Assembly: GCA_028829895.1 (NCBI GenBank) | Contig: CM054179.1 | Span: 48,183,891-48,247,890 of the forward strand | From: Sinotaia quadrata | Taxonomy: Eukaryota > Mollusca > Gastropoda > Architaenioglossa > Viviparidae | Direction of reading: 5' to 3' | Length of the DNA stretch: 64,000 nucleotides | Shown: positions 36,666 through 47,404 of the stretch, one piece after another | How positions within the stretch are numbered: the stretch's first letter is position 1 | How the letters are laid out: every line of letters begins with the position of its first letter | Program-made: the position numbers and the translations under genes | The notes under the pieces: generated by a model | Databases searched by the model: none | What the model was told of the DNA's origin: nothing | What the model saw: only the letters and a program-made list of their open reading frames with translations

Positions 36666-37245
36666 AATAAAAATATGTGCAGAGGAGCAAACCTGATATG
36701 CTTTTTGCTTATTAACTGATGATAACGAGGACATTTATCGACTCATTTTTGCAATGTGTTGGTTCCAGTAGTAATACTTACTATACTTAGTATAGTTTAG
36801 TATAATTTACTATAACTCACGATACATTTGCAGAAAGTGTTACCGTTATTATGAAGGATTTTAAATGTGAAGACGACTTTTTACAAAAATGAGTAGTTTA
36901 TATTGAATCCAATTAATATAAATTCATCTTTCTGAGGGTGGGGTCAAATGATTAAGGTTCTAAGTTTAAGCCTAGCTGAGATGACATCCTGTCTGCATCG
37001 ATGTCTGATTGTGAGAAATAAATGCTTTTAATAAAATTTCTTTTTAGCAGTAGCTCTACATAAGGAGGTAACGTTGTTTCAAAATGTTATTATTGATTTG
37101 TTCTTGATATAACTCAATATTTTCATGCTTATAACAGACTAATAATGTATAGTGTGCACATATGGAAGTAAATTGTTTATTTGGAAAGTGTGATTCTTTC
37201 CCCCCTCCCCTTTTATTTTTGATGGGGCTGGGATGGTGAGGTTGG
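36666..37245. other. Unique DNA upstream of the 37246 candidate
   Basis: Contains a C/T-rich tract at 37195-37218 and acttag/tatag repeats at 36780-36830. No TATA box or initiator was convincing. Confidence 0.35.
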
Positions 37246-37641
37246 ATGGCGGTATGGTTCTTGCTGCTTGGTCTGTTCTTAGGACCAGCTGTTGGTGCGT
37301 GCCAGAATCATCCGTCTTCGCTAATCTCTTGTACACAAGATGGACTGTTTGAAGAAGATAGCCATCAGTGGAGGACTTTGTCGAGGTGTTCCAAGAAAAA
37401 GTCTGCCCCTTTTCAGTCTCCACGGGAAAAGTGTGCCGAAAGAAAGCCCTGTCAGGTTACGCGTTATCGAGAGTTAAAAGTCTGTAGGTGTCAATTGATA
37501 AGTTTGTATGGTGTGAATTGGCACTTGATATTATTAGTTCTCATTCTTTTCATTCCTCTCTCTGTTTTAATTATTCTCACTGAATTTGACCCTAAATGGC
37601 TTCAAGTGTTATATGTGCTGATTCCTGTCAACAAACATTGA
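37246..37641 (+). CDS. Candidate small secreted or single-pass membrane, cysteine-rich protein
   Basis: Best protein-gene candidate in the window; function unknown. The frame encodes 131 residues from an ATG with G at +4; a nearby upstream frame is closed by TGA. Residues 1-18 (MAVWFLLLGLFLGPAVGA) form a textbook signal peptide. Cysteines at 19, 29, 48, 63, 69, 80 and 82 follow, ending in a CxC pair within CQVTRYRELKVCRC. Residues 92-112 are strongly hydrophobic (WHLILLVLILFIPLSVLIIL) and would be a membrane span with a short tail. A poly(A) signal AATAAA lies 200 bp downstream. A CxC-terminated cysteine cluster recalls cystine-knot-like secreted ligands, but I cannot name a family. The sequence gtctgtaggtgtca around Cys80 could be a splice donor, in which case the hydrophobic end is intron. 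The minus strand is also open over 37139-37423. Confidence 0.35.
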   Translation: MAVWFLLLGLFLGPAVGACQNHPSSLISCTQDGLFEEDSHQWRTLSRCSKKKSAPFQSPREKCAERKPCQVTRYRELKVCRCQLISLYGVNWHLILLVLILFIPLSVLIILTEFDPKWLQVLYVLIPVNKH

Positions 37642-37645
37642 ATAA

Positions 37646-38929
37646 CAAGAAAAGTTCTTTCTTGACTGTTTGTTTGTGTCACGGAGTGTTTCTGACTTCA
37701 AAGTACAAATAATTATTTTGCTTGTTTGCCAAAACACCCACACACTTGTCACGACTGATGGTATAATCATTGTTAGTTTCCGAGATTTTAGAATTTAAAA
37801 TATTTAGTTTATAAATCTTAATTTCTAGATGTGTATATCAATAAAAGTATTCAACTCTGAATTATGCGTTGGCTATTATTAGTAGTAGTAGTAGTAGGCG
37901 TAGTAGACGAATTAGTATAGTACGCAAACACATCTATTTATCCATCCGCTTGTTTATAATTCGCTGGTCACTTATCTAATTACTACAAAGCAAAATGATC
38001 AACACAGTTATCAGTTACGCTTTAATAATTAGTCGTTATTGGGGGAAATCAAACGCGCATACACACTACACTACACTACACTACACACAGTTGTTACGGA
38101 ATACGGAGGGTGGGGTGTATCATTCATTGAAGTAATGCGTACAAGTACAACAGTTTCAGATTTGCATACTGAAATCGTCCTGCTCCTGCTGTGGTTTGGA
38201 TACTATTTCATCATTTTAGCAAACTCTGGTTAGAGAACGTCACGGGTGCAAAATTGCCACTATTATCGGGAGTTTTATGACCAACACTGCCTTCCGTAGG
38301 AAAGGAAACACGTGTCAAAAGACAAGGAAAACTACTCCGAGCAGTTAATTTTCAGAGAGTTATTCCTCACTGTTTGAAAGGCACGGGAATACGTTCTCGA
38401 AATAGCCACATCGCCATATTGTAGATTACCTGTCCTTGTCATGGAGAACCTATAAATCTCTAAGTCTGTCCGCGGTTATGACCCAGACAATATCATAGAA
38501 AAGGAGTTATTACCCAAGCATTAACAAATAAAACGAAGAGATGAAGAGGAAGAGAAAAAGTTTCTAAAAATAATAAATAAATAAAAATAAAAGTATTAAA
38601 ATACAGAAGGAATCATTTTGACCTTTTCTCATTTACATCGGCAGCTTATTCAAGTGCCGATTTGATTTCACTCACCTGAAAACACCTTTCAATATAGAGT
38701 TGTGAAATATTTCTTGTAATGAACCTCAGATAACTTCCATTTATGTTTTGGCATTAAAGGTGCAATGTTCACTTATGTAGGTCAATCATTTTAATATATA
38801 CTTAAGTAATACACTTATAACAAATATGAATATAAAAACGAAATTATGTTCATCGAATGATTAATATTATAATTGAAATATTAGATTAGCACAAGAGAAA
38901 TATCAAACTGATTATTAATACTGAAATAT
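37646..38929. other. Unique DNA
   Basis: Short (AGT)n at 37880-37900 and (ACTAC)n at 38063-38085. No gene recognised. Confidence 0.4.
37840..37845 (+). terminator. Poly(A) signal AATAAA
   Basis: Canonical hexamer about 200 bp after the stop of the 37246 candidate, in T/A-rich DNA. AATAAA is frequent by chance in AT-rich sequence, so it supports the gene only weakly. Confidence 0.3.
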
Positions 38930-39275
38930 TACAACTTAACGTATCAACAAATGTATTGAATGTTGCATTACCTCGACTGTAACAACAAATGTACTGAATG
39001 CTACGTTAGCTCGACCGCATCAACACATGTATTAAGTGATATGTTAGCTCGACCGTAACAACAAATGTATTAAGTGCCATGTTAGCTCGACCGTAACAAC
39101 AAATGCATTAAGTGCCATGTTAGCTCGATTGTAACAATAAATGTTTTTAAGTGCTACGTTAGCTCAACTGTAACAACAAGTGTTTTGAGCGTACAATAGC
39201 TCAACATTAAAAAAATATTTGAGTGCTACTTTAGCTCAACAGTAACAGCAAATGTTTTGAGTGCTACGTTAGCGC
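38930..39275. repeat. 39-40-bp minisatellite, about 8 copies
   Basis: Units around tgttagctcgaccgtaacaa then caaatgtattaagtgcca. Best in the middle, decayed at both ends. Confidence 0.9.
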
Positions 39276-39384
39276 TACTGTAATAGAGGAAAAACGAGCA
39301 TTTGGTAGACAAATAAGCAGGCAGATAGATATTAGAGTTAGATGGATGGATGGATAGATAGTTTGACACTAATGCGAACTAGTT

Positions 39385-40623
39385 AATCATTATTATTATT
39401 ATTATTATTTATTAATTAATTAATCATCCATAACTAATTACAAGTGATGAGAATCTTAATTTATGTTATTAATAATTCTCCGCAGACACCACTCGTCTCT
39501 CTCACTTGTCAGATATGCAGACGCTGTAAGCGTTTTCTCTGTTCCACAACATTAAAGACAAACATTTACTGTCACAGAATATTTCTGTAGCTGGAAAACT
39601 TCTTACTAAAGGAGAAGTTAGATCCGTCTTTTAATCTATATTTAGCGAGCCCCATCCACCCACTTTCTTCTCCAACATACGGTTATCTATATGTGTAAGA
39701 AGGTCAATAAATTTATTAAATCAAGAATCAAATATTTATATATATATATATCAAATACAAAGAAAAGATAATTTGACATTAATATTTCCACAAACAATGT
39801 TTGAATAATTTCAATATTCATACAGTCCTATATCCTAACATAATTCAACAGATTACTGTCAATATAAATCACAGGATAGTTCTTAACAGAAATGGAGTTA
39901 TAGAGATTATTTTGATTATAATTTGTCTTTGACCTTGTCTAGGCGAAGTTGCAACAGTCTTTCAATAGTCTTCCACACTTTCACAACAAAGTCTCAAGCT
40001 TATTGTCTCTAGGGAATTGTCAGTTTCCCTTGCACGTTGAGTCGCTATACTCTCGAGACTAATCTGAGCACTCCACTGTATTAGCTTCCTAAAGCAGAAT
40101 AGCTATGTAGCAATTTCCAGTAACTTCCTTGTACCAGAAATTCCACAATATAATCAGCATACTTTGCCACCATACATAAACTGAGTGCAATGTACCCTTA
40201 CACTTACCCAAGTGTAGATACTTCTCATGTCTATCATGGTGGTAGTGGTTTATAAATCAGTAAACCGAGAGATTCTGGTAAAAAAAAGAAAAGGCTGCTT
40301 ATTCCCTGTAAAATACAATCAGGAAGTTATGTCAAAATCAAAGTGATTAGAATATAGGACTTTCTACATCAAAATAACGTTTGGTCCATTCCATTGGATG
40401 AATTTGTTATGAGCAAGTATGAGGCTATTAGTCAGAAAAATTACTCACCAATTGGAACTGGTTAAGATTGCATCGGCAAACTCTAGCTAGCATATTCTTC
40501 ACCTGAGTTCTTTAATCGAACTCTATCAGCACAAGCAGTTCCCAAGGTCGTGTCAATTTGACATTGACAACAAATAAATAATTATTAAGTTTAGAAATAG
40601 GTAACGGCAAATTTACCCCGCCA
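39385..40623 (+). mobile_element. 1.25-kb interspersed repeat, copy 3 (near full length)
   Basis: Collinear with the reverse complement of 61918-63176 along its whole length. Matching words in order: aactaattacaagtgatga, cgtctctctcacttg, ctatatttagcgagccc, aaggtcaataaatttatta, aatggagttat, cagcatactttgcc, aaaaggctgc, ggaactggttaagattgc and the end block gtaaatttgcc (inverted here). There is no long frame, no obvious terminal inverted repeat and no poly(A) tail. I cannot assign a class; a non-autonomous DNA element, a Helitron-like element or an old untranslated retroelement are all open. Confidence 0.85.
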
Positions 40624-40639
40624 TACACTCATTGTATAA

Positions 40640-41060
40640 GTTTCTTTCCTCCCAGAACTTCTGTCTCTCAGCTCTTTGTGCCCGTCTGCGAAATCAGCGA
40701 AACTTAGAAGCGAACGTAAAACTCAATTTAAAGAAAACGAATGGTTGTGCCTGTCCCTTCCCATTTCCTCTAACCCCCCACCCCACCCCCTCTGCCTCGT
40801 GCAGACGATGCTAACTGGGGTGGGTGTGATTTTGATGCGCTCGCCGCACGATTTACGTTGTCTTTGTTCTACTGCTTCACGCTGGCCTTCTGCACGTGTG
40901 TGGACCAAAAAGCCCTTCGCTATGGAAACTCCACGCACACCGAACGTCACACACTGTCGTATCTGGCGCTGAGACTGTTGGTACGTGACGAGAGATGGTG
41001 GCGAGCAATTTTGTCGTAGTCGATCAATCAATAGAGTCTGAGTCGATAAACCGTCTTCCA
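40640..41060. promoter_or_regulatory. CpG-containing GC-rich patch next to the 1.25-kb repeat
   Basis: From 40820 to 41050 CpG is much more frequent than around it (gatgcgctcgccgcacg, ggcgctgag, gtacgtgacgagag). Frames on both strands are open for about 100 codons, as expected from GC content alone. It could be a small CpG island or first exon; no product is recognisable. Confidence 0.25.
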
Positions 41061-41689
41061 TCTTTGCAGTGGGGAAATAAAATTACTAGTATTAAATTAA
41101 ATTGATTTGTGTCACAAGTAGATATTGATATTTTTTTTAAAGTGACGTATTTCTTCGATGTTGGAGAAGTAAGTTGATGAAGCACTGTTAAGAAAGATAC
41201 GTAATAGTTCATCGAGCACTTCCAGTGAAGGACTATTTATAGCTTTTAGTTTTAAAGTGTCATTGAAGAACTGCATTGTGACGTAACAGTGTTGCTAGTT
41301 ACTCTCTGCTTGATCACTGCTAGTTAGGGTTTCTATTAAAACGATAAAACTGACACATCACAGCACTAGCTGAATACTGCTGAATACTCTAAGTGTATAA
41401 TAAGTGGTTGATCGTTGTTAGTTAAGGCGCTATTTATAACGATACAATTATAATTAATTCAATGCGATTTTGTAACAACGTGATACATTAGAGTACTAGT
41501 TCGCCCTGCACTATAAGATTGTTGCTTGCTAAGTTTCCTCTTATAACGATAAAACTAGAATTAGCTAAATACTTCACGTTCAGTCACGTGACATGTTAGA
41601 TCACTAGTTAAGCTGTCCCATGAAGACTGACTGCATTAAGACATGATAAGTCACATGTTAACATCCTAGAACGATAACCCTATCCGTAA
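41061..41689. other. Unique DNA with diffuse repetition
   Basis: Words such as cactagttagggttt, ataacgataaaact and gagtactagttcg recur loosely, suggesting a very old repeat. No gene. Confidence 0.35.
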
Positions 41690-41909
41690 TCCTATTCATT
41701 GTTTTGCTTTTCAATAATATGACATAATAAACCCTACACATTGTTTTGCTTTAAAGTAGTACAACACTGGTCTATTCACTAAGTTTTGCTTTAAAGTAGT
41801 ATAACACTGCTCTATTCACTAAATTTAGCTTTAAAGTAGCACAAGACTGCTCTATTCACTAAGTTTTACTTTAAAATAGTGCAACACAGCTCTATTCACT
41901 AAGTTTTGC
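41690..41909. repeat. 40-bp minisatellite, about 5 copies
   Basis: Unit tttgctttaaagtagtacaa then cactgctctattcactaag. Confidence 0.92.
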
Positions 41910-41993
41910 TACATTAAGCATTGCTAATTAAACTATTTATACGAAAACACACTGCGTTACAATACACACATTTAATTAGCAATGCTTAATGTA
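41910..41993. repeat. Perfect inverted repeat: 23-bp arms, 38-bp loop
   Basis: Left arm 41910-41932 (acattaagcattgctaatta core) pairs with 41971-41993 without mismatch. It lies exactly between two unrelated minisatellites. It could be a cruciform or a tiny foldback element. Confidence 0.95.
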
Positions 41994-42295
41994 ACACTAA
42001 AAACAAAAACAATTTGAGAACAACAAGAGTTTGAGAACACTAAAAACAAAAACAATGTGAGAACAACAAGAGTTTGAGAACACTAAGAACAAAAACACTG
42101 TGAGAACAACAAGAGTTTGAGAACACTAAGAACAAAAACACTGTGAGAACAACAAGAGTTTGAGAACACTAAGAACAAAAACACTGTGAGAACAACAAGA
42201 GTTTGAGAACATTAAGAACAAAAAACACTGTGAGAACAACAAGAGTTTGAGAACACTAAGAACAAAAACACTGTGAGAACAAGAACACTAAGTAT
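41994..42295. repeat. 43-bp minisatellite, about 7 copies
   Basis: Unit aacactaagaacaaaaacac then tgtgagaacaacaagagtttgag. The right end decays into shorter pieces. Confidence 0.95.
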
Positions 42296-42339
42296 ATAAG
42301 AAAAACACGTGAGAACATCAAATATATAAGAACATCAGT

Positions 42340-42450
42340 GTGAGAACAATAATTATTGGCGAATAAAAAGAGATTGCAAGCAACAAGAGTGTGAGAACAA
42401 TAATTATTGGCGAATAAAAAGAGATTGCGGGCAGCAAGAGTGTGAGAGCC
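42340..42450. repeat. About 48-bp tandem duplication
   Basis: gagtgtgagaacaataatta then ttggcgaataaaaagagattgc is present twice. Confidence 0.9.
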
Positions 42451-42885
42451 ACAAGACTTTAAATGTTGCTCTGTGCGAAAGCAGTGTGTTTGTAAGTGTG
42501 AAGTATGTGTTGCTCTAGACTAACGATCGCTCTTAAAGAGTTGTTTTGTTTTTTTTATCCTAGTGAGATGTACACTGAATACTTTCCGTCAGCGTCAATA
42601 CCGTAAGCTTTGATGCTTCGGCGTCAGTCATGTATTCATCTTACAGACGACAAACACCCATCTACGTCTGGAATGCCCCATCACAGCAACTACACACCCA
42701 AGCAAATACCAAAAGTCTCTCATACGTGCACATAGCCTAACTTCTTAAATTAGCACGATTTAACACAGAGGTCGGTGAAATCAGAAGAAAAATGCTACCA
42801 GGTGCAATTATCCAGATGCTGTTCGGAAGCTGTGATTGATTTCTGTCCGTGTTCTTGTTAAAGAAATTATCAGTGCAGCGGTTAG

Positions 42886-43078
42886 CGGTGGGCGGCTGCG
42901 GGCGGTAGGTCCGGGCGGCTGTGGGCGCTTAGATTCTAATTCGCTGAACAGCTGTTGCTTATCCTGATTTTGCTTGGAGTTGTTTGTGGCGTTCTATCTG
43001 AGCCCAGTATAAAATGTAGATGTAGCTCTCTGTGTCGCACTCAAGTAATGGCGGCTTGCAGAATTTGTATATAAAAGG
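42886..43078 (+). promoter_or_regulatory. Candidate core promoter: three GC boxes and a TATA box
   Basis: GGGCGG occurs at 42890, 42900 and 42913, and a perfect TATATAAAAGG lies at 43068-43078. A second weaker TATAAA-like word is at about 43005. Transcription would start near 43100. Just downstream, a donor-like ctggtgagaag follows at about 43097-43107 and an ATG at 43111 opens a 63-codon frame without a recognisable domain. GC boxes plus a TATA box in correct order and spacing within AT-rich DNA is more than a single chance motif, yet no gene body has been identified. Confidence 0.35.
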
Positions 43079-43757
43079 TGCTTAGAGGCAGCAATCTGGT
43101 GAGAAGAGTAATGGAAGGGTGTAGAGAAATTTGTCCCGAAGCTGTGTTTCGTTTGCATACCAAGCACACTGAGATTTTGTTTTTCTTTTTTGGTGGGAAA
43201 GTGTTGGTGATGGAGATTATCGTAGGGTTAAAGCTACACATGATGAACACTTTGTATTATTATCAGACCGTGAGTTCATTCAATTTGAAAAATTGCACTT
43301 GATTAATTATGAACTCATGATGCGTAAGTAGTTGTGTTTATTTATGTTATTATTATAGGATTATTGTAGGTAAACTGTATTCATACCATAAATATTCAAA
43401 TTTAAATTCTGTTGCCAGCAGGAATCCCTCCCCTGTGATCTATAACGTCCTTCGTAAAAGTAACTGAAATGGCAACTTTGAGAAGTTTGTTATGCAAACT
43501 TAGAAAATGTCATTATCCTTCTGTTCTCCACCACAAATTATAAATTTGTCATGTATGCTTAGTATTCCGGTGCTGCAATATTTACGTTTGATCCAACCAA
43601 ACGATAAGTTCTCGCATCAAATTTGCCTCTTTAAGAGTTAAAACGTCAATGGTCACTCGCGCTTAATGGGGTGTTGGTTTAAAGTAGTTAAACCCTGAAA
43701 TAATTCACTACACGTGTAGGAGAAGACTTGAAAAAAGTCAACATGCAACACCAAAGT
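43079..43757. other. Unique DNA downstream of the promoter-like block
   Basis: If 42886-43078 is a promoter this would be 5' UTR, first exon and intron. No confident exon seen. Confidence 0.3.
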
Positions 43758-44260
43758 TCACAACCTGGAGTCACAGACATACATAACTGACGTCAGCAGC
43801 ACAGAGTCATAGACATACAGCACTGACCTCAACAGCAAAGAGTCACAGACATACAACACTGACGTCAATAGCACAGAGTCACAGACATACAATACCTGAC
43901 GTCAACAGCATAGAGTCACAGACATACAACACTGACGTCAACAACACAGAGTCACAGACATACACTGATGTCAACAGCCTAGAATCACAGACATACAGAA
44001 TTTACACCAACAGCATAGAGTCAGAGACAAACAATACTGACGTCGACAACCCAGACTCACATTTAATACTGACGTCAACAGCATAGAGTCACAGATATAC
44101 AGCACTGACGTCAACAGCCTAGAATCACAAACGTACACTACCGACTTCAACAGCCCAGAGTCAAAAACATACAGTACCTATGCCACACATACATTACAAT
44201 TATCGATATCAACAGCGTAAACTTACAGACATACAACACCGAATGTCAGTAGCCTTAAGT
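43758..44260. repeat. 35-40-bp minisatellite with CRE palindromes, about 12 copies
   Basis: Units of the form cacagagtcacagacataca then acactgacgtcaacag. At least six units hold a perfect TGACGTCA; others have one-base variants. Degraded at the right end. Confidence 0.93.
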
Positions 44261-44933
44261 CACAATCAAACACAACGTTCTGCTTAAGTGTATATGACTT
44301 ATACAATTTCCACATTTATGAAGCAGATGAATGTTATAGTCCTAAATATAAAGCGGTTTTGTTGTGGTTTTTTTTTTTAATGAAAATTGAGTCATACTTA
44401 AAATTGCAATTTTGTAATGTCATTTAAGTAATGAAACACACATACATATAGATACAACCACTCACTGACAAACATATACACATTTCACTCGACATCGGCA
44501 AACAAAAGGAATAGACATAAGACACACAAGTGCTTTCTTTCAAACCGGACCCCAGGTCAATCCCCTTTCACTGCCGCTAGACGTACAAGTTTCTACTTGA
44601 TCCCTTAATGGCTTTATCACTGGACACTAGCACAATATTTTCCATCCAAACATGCCCGTCACCAAACTACGCTACTCTTCGAGGACAAGCGGCGCAACTC
44701 CGCTTCAAGGCCAGACTTTGCTACAGCGGAGATGGATTACACTCCACAAAGGATCTCTGCGGCTAGAAAATTGCCTTGTAATGAACTGTTTTCACAGTCC
44801 ACCCTGTCCATGGGAACCGTGTGACGCAGTAATGATGCTAGACAGTGGTCCACCCTCATCAAGGAAATATGCCACTCATTGATGAGATCTATGGCACGAA
44901 GACCTCCCTCCTTCCCTTCTATTCCCTCCTCCC
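44261..44933. other. Unique DNA
   Basis: No gene recognised. A 76-codon frame at 44652-44882 shows no family features. Confidence 0.4.
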
Positions 44934-45294
44934 CTCCTCCCTGCGCTAACGATGATTTGGCGGGTAAGAAATACTACTACTTGACTTTCCGTCGTTGAAT
45001 TTGCATTACGTTAGCCAAATTCTGTAGAAAAACGGACCCGAAAAGCCAATGGTCAGTACTGTAGTTAAATGGAATATTCAGTCAAGTATTATAACTAAAA
45101 GGAATATTCAGTCAAGTATTATAACTAAAAGGAATATTCAGTCAAGTATTATAACTAAAAGGAGTATTCAATCTATTACTGTAAGTGAATGGAATATTCA
45201 GCCAAGTATTATAACTAAAAGGAGTATTCAGTCTATTACTGTAAATATAAGTAGTATTTCTTACCCGCCAAATCATCGTTAGCGCAGAGAGGAG
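44934..45294. mobile_element. 361-bp foldback element: 45-bp inverted arms around a minisatellite
   Basis: 44934-44978 and 45250-45294 are inverted copies matching at 44 of 45 positions (the one mismatch pairs 44940 with 45288). The core of the arm is cgctaacgatgatttggcgg. The 271-bp interior consists of about 75 bp of unique DNA and a 30-bp minisatellite that runs right up to the right arm. The near-perfect arms suggest a recent MITE-like or foldback insertion, but I see no clear target-site duplication. Confidence 0.7.
45057..45249. repeat. 30-bp minisatellite inside the foldback element, about 6.5 copies
   Basis: Unit tattataactaaaaggaata then ttcagtcaag, with two variant types (ataactaaaagg and tgtaagtgaatgg). 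Confidence 0.95.
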
Positions 45295-46515
45295 TTGAAC
45301 ATGTGGTTGTAACGTATGCGATGTTGTTAGAACGTATGTACGTTACTGAGATCCTGTCGGTCTCTAAGCTATTTTTAGAAATATGAATCGCTTTAATACT
45401 GAATTATGTGTCACATCTTTATGCTTATTAGAACAAGTTACGCATACTAAAATTAAGAAAAATATATCCGAGAACGAGCACAAAATTATTTTGAGTAAAT
45501 TTTCTTTCTTTTTTTTCAAGAAAGGAATGCACATTTTGCACAGTTAAGTATGCAGATAGATAGGATCCTTTGAAACAAACTTGAAAACGGGCTGTGTGTG
45601 TTTGGTTAAGGTAGGAATAGTTGCATACTCTTAAACAGGAACATTACGTAGCGGCCCAGGAAACGACTGGACGAAATCCATTTAATGTCATGGAACAATT
45701 CCCAAAGACCGGCATTTATTAACTGTTTACCAGCCTTCAGACTGAAAGTCCGGTGTGTCTTGTCCAATCATGAATTGTCAAATAGCAAGGCTAAAAGATG
45801 GCAAACGACAATGATGGCTTCGTCTCCTTCGACTAATTTGTCCTGTATTCCACAAACCATTTTTTTAAAACTTGTTCTGGTGAGAAAATTAAGGAATGGG
45901 GGTAGTTTTGAGGTTTAGTTGTTTTAATTAGGAAAATCACTATGGTGATTTTTGATTGTTTGCCCGATTTCTAAATTCCAGCCATTTGCAACTTGTACTA
46001 TTATTACTGCCTGGAAAAAAAAAACTGACGTCTTATTGGCACAGTTTGCAGAAGTCTGTTTGCTTGAGACAGTAGGTCATTTCGGTGCCAATCTGGAATT
46101 AAATTTTGGAGGAGCAGCGAGACTTCTTTGATTGGAAATCATGTTCGTTCAGCGTGCGTTGCGTTTCCACACAAAAGTTCGCATTTGATAGCTGCAGCAA
46201 AATGTAAACACAGTAAAGCTTTTAAATGATAATAACTTCTATAAACTTAAATCACTGTGCACAATTTGTCTTTTGTCGTTAAGTGTTTGTTTCTTTGGTT
46301 ATATATTTTGCTTGCTTGTTTGTTTTTATTGTATTTTTAAAAAAATCTTTCTCCGAAGAAATTATGGAACTAACATTTATTTACAAAATTATTTAGTTAG
46401 AAAAAAGAATATTTCTTATAATTGGATCTAGATCTACAATAGAGAAAATATAGAGAGACCTTTTAAACCGTGCTGTCTTAACAATAGAATAATTCCGCTC
46501 ATCTTAATTTCCAAC
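45295..46515. other. Unique AT-rich DNA
   Basis: No gene recognised. Confidence 0.4.
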
Positions 46516-46660
46516 TGATTCACACACACACACACAAACAGAGAGAGAGAGAGAGAAAGAGAAGGGGGGGGGGCAGATATTGTGCAGTCATGTTTTCTTT
46601 TATTTGTCTATGGTTTTTTTGTTGTTGTTGTTGTTGTTGTTGTTGTTTTTTTTGGGGGGG
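46516..46660. repeat. Simple sequences: (CA)n, (GA)n, (GTT)n, poly(G)
   Basis: CA at 46520-46537, GA at 46541-46560, G-runs at 46564-46574 and 46653-46660, GTT repeats at 46619-46648. Confidence 0.95.
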
Positions 46661-47404
46661 AGGGTGGGATTGTGTGGTGAGAGCGATTGAGAGGAAAACA
46701 TTCTCTGCTGTAAAGACCTGCGCGTGTAAGAGCCTTGAAATGCGTCCGTATTCAACTAATTATAATTATCAAGTAGAGAAAGAGGGTTGGGGTTTGTTTT
46801 GCTCCTTTGAAAGAAAGAAAAAAAATTAAGAAAAAATTCCCGATAAATTATGCACAAGATACAATAACAGTGCGATATTTTTCAAATGAATTGAGAGTTT
46901 TTAATGTCACATGTTACGAGAGTTGTTGGATGTTTTTGAAAGTAATTTTATCCGCGCTTTGAATTCAACCCTTTCTCTACTTTTTCTTCTTAAAAGGTCA
47001 CGACGAGAAATAGAGACAGATTAATTATCTGATGATACTCCCAAAAGTGCATTTTTTTTAATTGGTGTCAGATGCAACTTGAGGCGCTAAAGAGATTGGA
47101 AAGCTTTGTCACAAAATCGGGTCCTGTGGCCAATAACCGCATGAAACGGACACCTTCAGCACCCTGACCCTTAATGTCGCAATTTAACAAATGTCGCCAG
47201 TCATTTGTCTCGAAACGAGCATCATTCGTGTCAAGTCCGGTTACACAGAAATGGTATGTGTCGTTGGCAAACATCAAAATCAATTAGCATAATGATACGA
47301 ATTGGTGACGACATCACTTTCCTTTGTCTCAACAGACCGTGAGTCGGGTGGGTGGGCACGGTCTATTGGGTACGTGATTTGTACGTCTTTGATTTTCATT
47401 TGTC
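46661..47404. other. Unique DNA
   Basis: No feature recognised. Confidence 0.4.

Noticed and set aside
36246..36734. Apparent proteins of 94-162 residues on both strands
   Set aside because: A 45-bp minisatellite open in three frames simultaneously; no preference for one.
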